DNA of 64,000 nt from Podospora pseudoanserina (Eukaryota > Ascomycota > Sordariomycetes > Sordariales > Podosporaceae): NCBI RefSeq assembly GCF_035222485.1, contig NC_085925.1:2790001-2854000 (forward strand), given 5' to 3'. The notes under the pieces were generated by a model that worked only from the letters and a program-made list of their open reading frames with translations, ran no database searches and was not told the origin of the DNA. Made by a program: the position numbers and the translations under genes. Position 1 is the stretch's first letter. Each line of letters opens with the position of its first letter. Shown one piece after another: positions 1 to 9,775 of the stretch.

Positions 1-1725
1 ATGGAGCCGTACAAGAGATTGAACGACTCGGAGGCCTCCTGGACTTTGTTGACCTCTTTTAGTTTTATCGGATCGAGGAGGATGGGCTCGAGGAGGGAAG
101 AGGCGGAGGTTAGGTCGCCTAGGGTGAAGTAATGGGATGCCAGCCAGGCGCGGACGTCCATTTCCCTGCCGTCGAACACGTCAGGGAGGGAGGAGGTTAC
201 CCGAGTAAAAAGGGAGTGGAATTTGGGGGTGAGGAGGGTGGAGGAGGAGGGATGGTGGGGGGGGAGGGAGGTGAAGATGGAGAGGTTGGACAGTTCTATT
301 GTTCTTTTGTGGAGGGGGGAATAGTGGGAGGAAAAAAGGGAGACGGCGAGGGAGATGAGGGAGGAGAGGTGGGTGTGGTTGATTAGGGGGGACTTGTCAT
401 CGTTGTCTGGTGATGGTGAGGAGGGGGGCGAAAACAGGAGGGATTTCCCGTTGGAGTAGAGGACTTTCCAGAGCTGGGCGGTGGGGTGGGGGATGGCGCC
501 GTTTTGGAGGCGGACGGTTTCGGTCAGTTCGAAGAGGTGTTTGAGGAGGTAGGTTTCCAGCCGTTGGAAGTTTGGGTCGGGGATGGAGCGGAAGAGGGTG
601 AGGGCGTGCATTACCCAGAAGAAGAGGAGGGGGGATTCTCGACCGCTGGAGAGGGTGGAGGTGAGCTCGGCGAAGGTGATGCGGATTACTTTTATTGACT
701 GGGCGCGGTTGTCGGGGTGGGAGGTGTCGTGGAACAGACGGACGGCGGTCATCAGCCGGCGCCAGATCTCGAAGCCGCGGCGGACGCCGGTGTGGGTTGC
801 CATCACGGCTTTGTCGTTGCGGGCTTGGTCTGGGGAGGTGGTGTCTTCGAGGAAGGACCAGCGGTTGGAGGTGAAGGATGCCGTGAAGTAATCCCTCACG
901 GCGCGGTACATGTTCTCGGTTGACTGGAGGGTGTCGGGTGCCTGGAGGTTTCGAGGGGAGGGTGATCGGGAGAGAGACAAGGCGGTGGAGGTGGATGGGG
1001 GGGAGCTGGCGGTTTGCTTTCGGGATTTGTGTTGTCGGAGGAGGTACCGTCGTTCGTCGTCCGTCATGAGCGACAAATCGATCCATTTGCCGTTTACTGG
1101 CAATAAACCTCTCCGTCGCTGTACATAAGGGACAGCATGCTGTTCATGATGGTGCGATGGAATAATCTCCTCGACATCATCCTCCTGAAGTTCGGGTTCG
1201 GGTTCGGGTTGGGCATGCTGACTGGCGTCTCCTGCTGCGGGCCGCATCGGCATCGGCATCGGCACGGGTTGCTTCAGCTTCGGCTTCCTTGGCCTGTTAG
1301 CCAAAGCGCTGTCCGATCTCTTACGTTTCCCGAGGCCCCATCGTTTAAATCGTGCTCTGTACATTTTGTTCCTGTGGGTTTTGGTTTTGCTCGTCAGCAA
1401 ACCCCCATCCCCTGCGCGAGTGGCCGACTTACGTGGCAAGGAAGCCATATCGAACCTCCATCGTCTGCATCAGCTGCGACAGGGTTTCACGATGGTAAAG
1501 CTGGGTGATTATTTCCCTGTGCTTGCTGAAGTCCTCCTCGGTCGCCCATTTCTTCGTTCCGGTACTACTGCCTCCTCCTCCTCCTCCTCCTCCTCCTCCT
1601 CCTCTTCCTCCTTCTTCTTCTCCTTCTCCTCCTGTCAGGCCTGTGATGCCGCTAGCCGGTGGTGCAGCTTCCCGTTCGACTGCCACGGTTGAAGGCCCGG
1701 GGCCAGCTCCGTCGCTTGCCACCAT
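1..1725 (-). CDS. Clr5-domain protein, cut by the window start
   Basis: Incomplete at its 3' end. Exon 1 is 1433-1725, the intron is 1372-1432 (GTAAGT donor, CACAG acceptor) and exon 2 runs from 1371 past base 1 with no stop. Across the splice the protein reads KKWATEEDF..LYHRETLSQLM..YGFLAT then NKMYRARFKRWGLGK, the fungal Clr5 domain at about residues 70-125: a tryptophan-led helix, an xLYxxxxTLxxLM core and a KMYxxRFKxWGL tail. Before the domain lies a Gly/Glu-rich tract from GGA-type repeats. After it come a Lys/Arg-rich stretch, Pro-Met repeats and a helical region. Clr5 proteins are fungal nuclear proteins of largely unknown role; one fission yeast member acts in heterochromatic silencing. 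Start chosen as the first in-frame ATG; the frame upstream has only a GTG. Domain call firm, function unknown. Confidence 0.8.
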
Positions 1726-2193
1726 ACTATTTTCCCCGCCCGGACGGATGTTCCCGTGATACTTTTGCAAGAAACCCGGAGTACTGACCAGTGGTTTGTA
1801 CACGGTTTGCTATAACGGAATGACGCGGGCGCTCCAGGTGCAAAAGAGGATCGTGGATTTTTATTCAGGAACAGCTACTGGCGGCGAAGGAGATGCGGAG
1901 AAGGATAGGATAGGATGGGCTGCCTGGTTGGTGGTGGTGGTCGTGTGGAAAAGGGTAGTGGAAAGTGTCCAAGTTCTGGGAGAAGCTGATGGTGGGACGA
2001 CCAACGCGGGATGGAAGCGACGGCATGCAGCACACCCCCTCAGGTCCGGGGGACTGCCAGGCCCTTTCAAATCATGCAAGATGCCGAGAAATAAGGGCAC
2101 ATGGCAAGACCCGTGGACATGGCAGCGGGTTGCTGGGAGAAGCGCTTCGGCAACGGGAGAGGCGCTGTTGCGCGTGCGTGCGTGCGTGCGTGC

Positions 2194-2229
<36 letters not shown>

Positions 2230-3192
2230 GTGTATGTGTGTGTCTGTGTGTTGTGCGACAGGGGCGTGGGTGTGGTGTGCATAAAATGTTCGGGTGGGAT
2301 CCAATCAGCGGCGTGCCATCCCGCGTGGTTGTAGGCTGGCTGCTGGTGACGACGACCCAGCAGCAGCTCACACACACACACCCACGGCAATGCAAGAAGA
2401 TATGTCCGAAGAGCCTGTTGCGTCAGAACGTAAAGGGGTTCAAGCTTGGGGAGATTGGATTGTGGCTTGGGGTAGGTAGCCAGCAGTGGTGGTGATGAGT
2501 TGTGGTCTTGGGAGGTGTGGTTGATGTAAGCTTCTTGGCAGTGGGTTTTCAAGATGATGTTGGCGACCGATCTGACTGAGTCGGCGAGCAGGAAAGACAA
2601 CTCAACTCGCTAATGCTTTTATAGAAGGTGTCTACGTCTTGTGCGTTACGTTCCGGCGCCCCTGTTTGCCGATTCTCACTGTTCTGCCGCCAACAGACTC
2701 GACCATGTTGCTGCCGTACCACCGAGGGGTATATCTGAGGAAATAATTTTGTGACAGCTAAGCATGGTTTTTTCTGTTTTTGACTATTGTAACCGAAGTT
2801 CATAATGCTCGGCACCTGTCTTTGGATGTCTGGTGATGTCAGATTGCCATACGTGGCATGAGAGAATGCTGTTTTTTACCATGCCGTCACAGCTTCTATG
2901 GCAGTGAGGAAGGCATTGATTGTGGTCTATATACTGACCAAAGGTAAGCGATAACCCATATCCCTAGCAAAAGCAAAGAGAAGCATTCAAACTTTCCACA
3001 GCTAAAGCAATCAAAGGTGACAGCGCAGAAGAAACGAATCGGGTATCATTGGCGCGCACTCTCGCGCTGCACATGGCTCAAAGGACCAGAGCAAACCATC
3101 CCCAACTCCGCTCATAACGACACTCCCAGATTCCGCAAAGACAGACCCCAGACTCGGAAAAGAAAACTTGTCCCGGGCCAAACCCGCCGCGC
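1726..3192. other. Intergenic, promoter side of the Clr5 gene
   Basis: No convincing gene in 1.47 kb. Open frames across the 2.1-2.3 kb dinucleotide tract are repeat artefacts. The stretch holds the Clr5-gene promoter and the 3' flank of the next gene. Confidence 0.6.
2170..2256. repeat. (GCGT)n/(GT)n microsatellite
   Basis: About five GCGT units run into roughly fourteen GT units and then a degenerate GTGTAT/GTGAGTGT tail. It lies about 450 bases upstream of the Clr5-gene start. All reading frames through it are low-complexity. Confidence 0.95.
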
Positions 3193-5102
3193 CTAGACAA
3201 CCTCATCGGCCTTGTCACTCTCCACGTTCGAACCCTTCTCCTGCTCCTGCCGCTCCTCGGTATCGGTTCTCCAGTGCTCCTCGGCAACATTGTTCTGCTC
3301 CTCGGTATCCTTGTCCTCCTGCTCCTCAGCAGCATCCTTGCTCTGCTGCTCCTCAGCATTGTCCATCTGCTGCTCGCCGGCATCCTTCTCCCCATCCTCA
3401 ACCTCAACCACCTCCTTCTCGACCGGATCGACAACTTTGTCCGTGGCACGACCGGATGCAACTGGACGAGCCGGAGCAGTCTCGGGAAGAGCAAGACCAA
3501 ACACGGCGTAGCCAAGCTCGTCCAAATCCTCCACGATCAAAGCGCACCAAGATTCCTGCTCGACGCTGATCTCGGCCTCGGTGCGGGCGACGTACACGAG
3601 AGGGTAATTCCACGTCTCGGAATTCTCTCCCTTCTCACGATGGGATTCGAGCTGCTTGATGGTGCCCTCGATCAACATCATCTCTTCGCGCTTGAGTTTG
3701 TTGCTGTCGTCTCCTGTGGGCGGGAATTCAGTTGGCAGCTGAAGGGGAGAAAAAGGAAATCGGAATGGCTTACCCTCCACTTTGAGTCCCTTGTCCTTGA
3801 GGTACTCATCATACGCCTCGATAATGTCCTTGGTCTCGATGGGACGGGGCGGGGCTGTGACACCGCGGCTGATCCAGGCGTTTTCATTGTCGATGTAGAT
3901 GTCAAAGATGTCGACGGTTCCCAACCGGAGCAGGGCATCGACTATCAAGGGGCTGTTGTCACTGTAGAGAACGAGGACGATGCCCTCCTCCTTGGCGGCG
4001 CGGAGAACGCGGACTGAGTCGCTGAAATAGGCAAGCTGCTCGACGGCGTTGGCTCTGCCGTAAGCTTTCATGTAGGCCTCCTCGGAAGCCTTTTGCTTGG
4101 CGCGGTACTCTTTCTTGGAGATGCCGAGGTGGGCGAGTATGTCAGGCCTGCGGGAGAGGTCTGGTTAGAGAGTGCAGAAACGCGAGAAGATTTTTTGCGA
4201 CTCACCAGGCACCGCTGTAGGAGTACGCCTCCATGATCTCGTCTTGGGTGGGCATCTGGTGGGTGGGAAAGACCTTCTGGAAGACCTTGCGCATGGCGTG
4301 GCAGATGCCAGTGCGGTTCTCGAGAATGGCGCTGGCGTCGAACACGAGGGCTTTGGGACGGACACCCTCGTATTTGGGGATCTCGTCCACCTTGTCGAAG
4401 GAGCGCTTCATTGGGGCCCGTTCACCTGGTTGAAAGTGTTAGTTGGTAGGGAAAGGTTCTGGGGAAAGGTGAGAGGTGAGAGGCGTTCAGGGAGGTCAAG
4501 ATGTTGTGGAAGGTGAAGGGAATTGCGAGACGCGAAGATATTTGTAGATGGGCAAGAGGCTCTGGAAGGTAGGATATGTAGCCCACCGGGCCACATGACT
4601 GGAGGAGTAGGGTATTGTTGAAGATGGGACGAAAGGAAGGCCCTGAGTGAGATCGGACGAAAAGACATGGTCTCTGGGCTGGGTAATGTGGGTTGAAAAG
4701 ATAAGAGTCTCAAAGATGATGGGACAAAGAGATGGGCCCGAAACGCCGCCTCCTGGCCCTCATGGACTCGTCCCAGAGCCTTCTCGTGCTCCCGGAATCT
4801 GCCCATGAGAGCCTCGAGGTGCTCGAGAGCCGGCTCGGAGCCGGGTTCGAACTTGAACCTCGACGCGTTCGCTCATGGTGGTGATGGCTTGGGAACGAAG
4901 AGGGTGGAAAGGGAAGTGTGAATCTGGAGGTGGGTTTTGTGGGCTAGAGGAGGAATAGAAGGAAGTGCGGCTTGTGTGTGCGGTTGGGACTATGGGCGGC
5001 TTGGGTATCAAGGCAATGAGGCTGCGATGTCAACTTACCACCGTTGTCGTCGTCGGTGATCACGAACTCGCCGCTGATGTGCTGCGGCTTGGTGGGAGAC
5101 AT
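3193..5102 (-). CDS. HAD-like fold protein with a degenerate active site
   Basis: Five-exon model, 487 aa: 5039-5102, 4587-4871, 4206-4425, 3774-4147, 3193-3713, with phases agreeing at every junction. Exon 3 carries a HAD motif-I-like strand, KALVFDASAIL, with FDAS where active phosphatases have FDxDGT. Exon 4 has VLVLYSDNS, resembling HAD motif II (Ser). Motifs III and IV are not clear. The nucleophile Asp is kept but the second Asp is missing, so phosphatase activity is doubtful. The C-terminal 100 residues are a Glu/Gln/Asp-rich disordered tail. The last intron (3714-3773) is 60 bases, stop-free and a multiple of three, so retention would insert 20 residues. The exon 2 to 3 junction uses a weak GTGGGC donor and is the least certain part. 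Function unknown. Confidence 0.6.
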
Positions 5103-5697
5103 CTCGGCGTTTTGCCAGCCGACAGGGTGATTGTGGTTGGTGTTGGAGGAATAGGAGGCGGGGCTAAAGAGTTATTTCGACCGTCGACGGTGGAAATACT
5201 TATAATAGCCTGGCATATCGTGGTGAGTGAAAAGGCAAGAGCCTGACAATAGGTGGCCTTGATATTCACATTTGTGGGCTCTCATTCAGTCTGGGACCAC
5301 AATAACAGCATTGTGCAACTCTTTATCTTGCTCTTCATTCTGATAGCTTCTTTCAGGCTCTGCTTGAGCCATTATTCCTATTCACTTGAGTAATTGTCTC
5401 CTATATCGCTCCTCGATCTTGAAATTGACCCTAACCCTGAGAAGGCTGGTTGGATCCCAGCAAATTCAGATCAAGTCGGGTTTCGCGGCATTTCTTGGTC
5501 CCAACACTTGACATGATCTATTTTCAGCATCAGTGTCAAATTTGATCAATATTTTTGATTTATGAGCTGAAGTTTCATGAAATATACCACACAGCCAATA
5601 GAATCATTCTGTATCTCCAGGTTTCGAGTTCAGGTCGGTTCCTCCACTTCAGAGCTTGACTCATGTAGCTCTTTCAATTGACAAAGCCATAGGCATC
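5103..5697. promoter_or_regulatory. Shared divergent promoter region
   Basis: Lies between the start of the HAD-like gene (minus) and the sedoheptulose-bisphosphatase gene (plus). An ATG immediately followed by TAG at 5663-5668 forms a start-stop upstream frame 30 bases before the bisphosphatase ATG, provided transcription begins further upstream. No other coding signal is seen. Confidence 0.45.
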
Positions 5698-6089
5698 ATG
5701 GGCAGCACCACCACCACCACCCCCGACATTCGCCTGTCGACAGACCTAATCTCTCATCTCCAAAAAGCCATCCCTCAAGACGGAACCCGTGACTCCCTCC
5801 TCAGCTCCGTCATCCCTTCCCTTCTGAAGAGCGTGGCCGAGATCGCCAGAGACCTACAAAGCTCCCACCACGTCTCCGCAGCCGGCACCTCCAACATCTT
5901 TGGCGATGACCGTACGCTTTCTTTCTCATCTCCTTGCCTCAGACCAAATCATACTAATCTCAACCCCCAGAACTCAACGTCGACGTCCAAGCCGAAGCCC
6001 ACATTCGCCAAGCCATCACCTCCTGTCCCACCATCGTCACCGCCTCCAGCGAAGAAGACCCGGTCGAACGCCCCGTTGTCCACACCTCC

Positions 6090-6121
<32 letters not shown>

Positions 6122-6803
6122 ATGCCACGAAAAATACACCCTCGCCTTCGACCCCCTAGACGGCAGCTCCATCATCCCCTCCAACTGGACGGTCGGCGCC
6201 ATCATCGGCCTCTGGGACGGCCCCTCAGCCCTCAACACACCCCCCTCCAAATCCCAATTCCTTTCCATCCTGGGCGTCTTCGGCCCCCGCACAACAGCCA
6301 TCATCGCCATCCGGCTCCTGTCTTCCCTTCCATCAATCTGCCTAGAAGCAGGCCTTGACAACCTAACCCAAACATGGGAACTCACCCGCCCTGCTTTGTC
6401 TCTCTCGGCCCCGAACCCAAAGACAAAATACTTTTCTCCGGCCAATCTGAGGTCGGCGTCGGATATACCACAGTATGCCAGCTTGGTGAGCCAGTATATC
6501 GCCCAGGCGTACACGCTGAGGTACTCGGGGGGGTTGGTGCCGGACATTGTCCACGGGTTGGTCAAGGGGCATGGGGTTTACTTGTCGCCGGTGAGCGGGA
6601 GGCACGGAGCCAAGTTGAGGCGGCTGTATGAGCTTTGTCCTGTCGCGCTGGTGGTCGAGTGCGCGGGAGGGGAGGCGGTGGAGTTTGAAAGGGGGGGGAG
6701 GCGGATTTTGGAGAGGGAGGTCAGGGAGACGGATGAGAGGGGGGGTGTTGTTTGCGGGAGCGGGGAGGCTGTTGCGGAGGCGGTGGGTAGACTGTTTGCC
6801 TGA
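5698..6803 (+). CDS. Sedoheptulose-1,7-bisphosphatase (FBPase superfamily)
   Basis: Exons 5698-5911 and 5971-6803, intron 59 bases, 348 aa. The metal and substrate signature of the FBPase/SBPase fold is present: SSEEDP near residue 98, FDPLDGSSII near 131-140, then NWTVGAIIGLW. The C-terminal half (FGPRTTA, FSPANLR, YTLRYSGGLVPD, KLRRLYELCPVALV) matches the SBPase branch, typified by plant SBPase, better than ordinary fungal FBPase. Predicted reaction: hydrolysis of sedoheptulose-1,7-bisphosphate to sedoheptulose-7-phosphate, a possible feed of ribose precursors in the cytosol. No transit peptide is seen. Odd: a run of 12 serines (about residues 111-122, from TCC repeats) sits between the SEE motif and DPLDGSS. 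Activity on fructose-1,6-bisphosphate cannot be excluded. Confidence 0.85.
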
Positions 6804-7875
6804 TTTCTAGAATAGAATGACGGAGCTTGGGGTCAGGGTTGGGTGGTGTGTTTTGGACAGGGAGGATAGATTTGAAAGTATGTTTGATCGGAACGTTCGC
6901 CCCTCAGCACGCAAAATATCCAAATGTCTACCCGGTCCGAGACACCCGGAAGCACGGCAAAGACAGCAACTAGTGATTGGCACCGGCGTTGATGCTTCTT
7001 TTACCATGCCTGACTGGCGGTGGTTGCCGTTTGACATGGTTTTCGAAGCTTGATGATGTTGCGGAGTGGTCCTGGGTGATGTTAAGCATTGGAAATACGC
7101 CTTCGCAACCCAACGAGCGAAAGAAACAGAGACGCCTTGACTAATCTCCGTCGGGATGTTGACGGGGGTCATCAGCTTTCAAGGATCGTCAAAGGATCAC
7201 GATAAAAGTCAGACCTTAGTGCAGAAGGAGACAGGGGTGAGAAGCTGTTTGCTATTTTGGACATTGTCTCCAGCAAACTTTATTTGCACCTCCGGAACTG
7301 TGGCTGACGGGCGGGCAACCGTTCCAGAGGCAGTGCAGCAGCTAAGCGCTAAACTTTGGCGACAACAGCCCCTGTCTTCAAAGATGAAGATGCCTTGACC
7401 ACCAAGCCAGCAGCCAAATGCACCAAACGAAGCACATTCAGACCTCAAATTACAACCAACTCAACACCAGAATAACATACAACCCGAGACCTCTCCATAG
7501 GCTGCAAATACCCACCTACATACTCTACTCTGCACCAAAAGAACCCGAGACAACCTCCCCCCTGCAGCAGCCGGGCGTGGTGGAGCCCCTGTCATGTCAT
7601 CAAAGCCAAGCTGTGTTTCCCTTGCTTGTCGCTGCCTGCCTCAGATCTCACCATGCGCGCGTGGTGTGAATCGGCGTGAGCCACGTTTGAGATGTTGAGA
7701 TTTTCCCGATCGTGGTAGTTCCCCGACGGTGTTTTTTTCTCCCCCTTCCCTCGTGGGAGGTAATGGGTGTATATCACTGACCCAACCTCTTTCGAGGAAC
7801 TTCTGTTCGTTCCGTCAAACATCCTCTTCTCCTCTCCAGCCATCCGGCATCACCAACCAAACACAAAGCGCAAAA
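6804..7875. other. Intergenic, no gene seen
   Basis: About 1.07 kb between tandem plus-strand genes. It should hold the terminator of the bisphosphatase gene and the promoter of the SUR7-like gene. No coding pattern was found on either strand. Confidence 0.55.
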
Positions 7876-9005
7876 ATGCCCCCCAAAACCCTCCTCCTCC
7901 AAACCCTCCCCCCCATCCTCCTCAACCTCGCCACCCTCATCCTCTGCTGCTTGGTGATCTTTTCCGGCTTCAACAACTCCCTCACCTCCATCCACTGGCT
8001 CAAGGTATTTATTTCCTTCCTTTCCCGTAGGACCCTCCCCCCTGATATTTGCTAACGATCCCCAGACCGACAACACAGCCATCTCCCTCCCCACCCCCCT
8101 CCCCTCCTCGGGCCCCCTAAAAGACCTCTCAACCCTAACCGGAACCGACTACCTCTCCCCTTCCTCCTCCCCCCTCCCAGAGCATGCAACCCTCCACCTC
8201 CTGACGGAATGCTCCCTCACCCCCACATCAACAACCTGCTCCCCCCCCGACATCAACTTCTGGTTCCGCCCCGAACGCGACCTCAAACTCTCCGAGCCCT
8301 CCCGCACCCACAACTCCATCCTCTTCAAGGACTCTCTCCGTTCCTACACCCGCTCGGCACGCTTCATCGAGTGGTCTTTCATCGTGGGTGTGATCTGCGC
8401 TCTTTCCGCCCCGGTGGAGAGCTACTTCTCCCCATTGCTGGCAAGTATAACATGCGGGTTTGGGATGGTGTTCCTTGGCGCAGGGACGATAACAGGCGCC
8501 GTGATTTACAAGCGACTTTCCGACGCGATCAATGATGTCTTTGGCGGGTTTGGGATCGCGGCCAAGAACGGGGGCTGGCCGGTGGCGTTGGGGTTGGTGG
8601 CGGCTGGGTTGTTTGGGGGGCATGTGGGGGTATGTGATTGCTTATAGGAGGCAGAAGGGGAAGGGGTGGAAGATGGGGGGTAGTGAAAGGGGTGTTGAGG
8701 GGGGAGAGGTGGATGTGCCGCTTGTGGGTGGTTACGAGAAGCAGAGTAATGGTGGGCAGCGACAGCAGCAGCGACAGCAGCAGCAGCAGCAGCAGCAAGG
8801 GGTGGTGATGGGGGATAGGGATGTGGAACGGAGGATGGAGGATGACTGGGCGGCGCCGGATGAGTATTCCGGGAGGAGGGGGGATGGGAATAACACGAAA
8901 CGGAGTAGTAACGTCCCGCTTGTGTCGATGGGGGCGGGGGGGAATAACAGACAGACGAGGGATTTGAACACGGCGTATGAGCCGTACAGCCGTCAGCAGT
9001 TTTGA
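7876..9005 (+). CDS. SUR7/PalI-family plasma-membrane protein
   Basis: Exon 1 is 7876-8004, the intron is 8005-8065 (GTATTT, GCTAAC, CCCAG) and exon 2 runs to 9005. The layout is that of SUR7/PalI (claudin-like) proteins: a first membrane helix at residues 7-31, a long external loop with a close Cys pair (CSLTPTSTTC), then three more helices (FIVGVICAL, GFGMVFLGAG, WPVALGLVAAGLFGG) and a hydrophilic tail. Relatives sit in eisosomes or act in pH sensing and wall integrity. In helix 4 the frame breaks at a run of six G (8615-8620). Frame 1 stops soon after, while one G fewer continues as WGYVIAYRRQ, a normal end to helix 4, followed by a 110-residue tail with a CAG-coded Gln run ending at TGA 9003-9005. 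I favour a homopolymer miscount over a true mutation. Confidence 0.75.
8758..8798 (+). repeat. CAG trinucleotide tract (polyglutamine)
   Basis: Imperfect then perfect CAG repeats code for a Gln-rich run in the cytoplasmic tail of the SUR7-like protein, in the frame downstream of the G-run break. An open frame across it supports that frame as the coding one. Confidence 0.8.
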
Positions 9006-9775
9006 GGAGGTGATGATGGATGGATGAGAGAACAGTTCTCTTTTGTGTTTGGTAAGCACCGGTGGGCTATATCTTGAATTTTTTTGGATAAGCAGCGACT
9101 TGTTTTATGGGAAAGGGTATCAATCTAGAGTCAATTAGCACGGTTGGGCATTTCAGAAGAAATTGACAATGTAAAATTAGTTATCAAACCAAAATTCTTT
9201 CACATCAAAAGAAAAAAATAGCGAAAAAAGTGAAAAAGAAAAAAAAAGCAAAAGAAAAAAAAGAAAAAGGTAAAAAAGCTCACCAGACCACCTCCCACCG
9301 GGGCTACCATCTCGCAAACTCCCTCCCAAGGGAGTCACCAAGGTCGGGAGCCGGTGGAGAGATGGCACCAAGTTATCGTCGTCACGACAGAGCTTGGAAG
9401 TCCAGCTACGAAAACCATGCCGTGCGGGATTGTACCACCAGGGGGGGTCAAACGGATGACCTCCTGCGCAGTGTTGGCCGAGACCAAGTTCTGGCAGGGT
9501 GGGAAAGCGCACCCTTGCATACTGACAGTTGCGCCATCCAAGCTGCGTTCTTCTGGTTCAACTGCCAGTGTAGGATCGACGGAAGATGAGGTCGGACGTG
9601 GAGTATATATACCCGTGCCTTCTCTGGAGCATCTGCGCACAACAAACACCTGTCACGCCCATCCCGCGTTGCCTTCATGTTTGTCATTGCAGCCTCAACA
9701 CTTCCGTTCTTGGTTGACCAGCTGCTTGCTTGCTACTTCATCCCAGCTCTTCCCTCCAAACTTTAATGCCCAGGC
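9006..9775. other. Intergenic between convergent genes
   Basis: 3' flanks of the SUR7-like (+) and TRAPPC12-like (-) genes. An A-rich tract (about 9205-9275, runs of AAAAA and AAAAAG) gives a false Lys-rich frame. No gene seen. Confidence 0.55.

Noticed and set aside
397-1086. 229-codon minus-strand frame
   Set aside because: Arg/Pro-rich shadow of the Clr5 gene, which reads cleanly in a neighbouring frame.
2067-2600. Frames of up to 177 codons over 2.1-2.6 kb
   Set aside because: Made of His-Thr or Cys-Val repeats from the GT/GCGT microsatellite.
9230-9589. Lys-rich plus-strand frame
   Set aside because: Starts in an A-rich tract; remainder shows no coding pattern.
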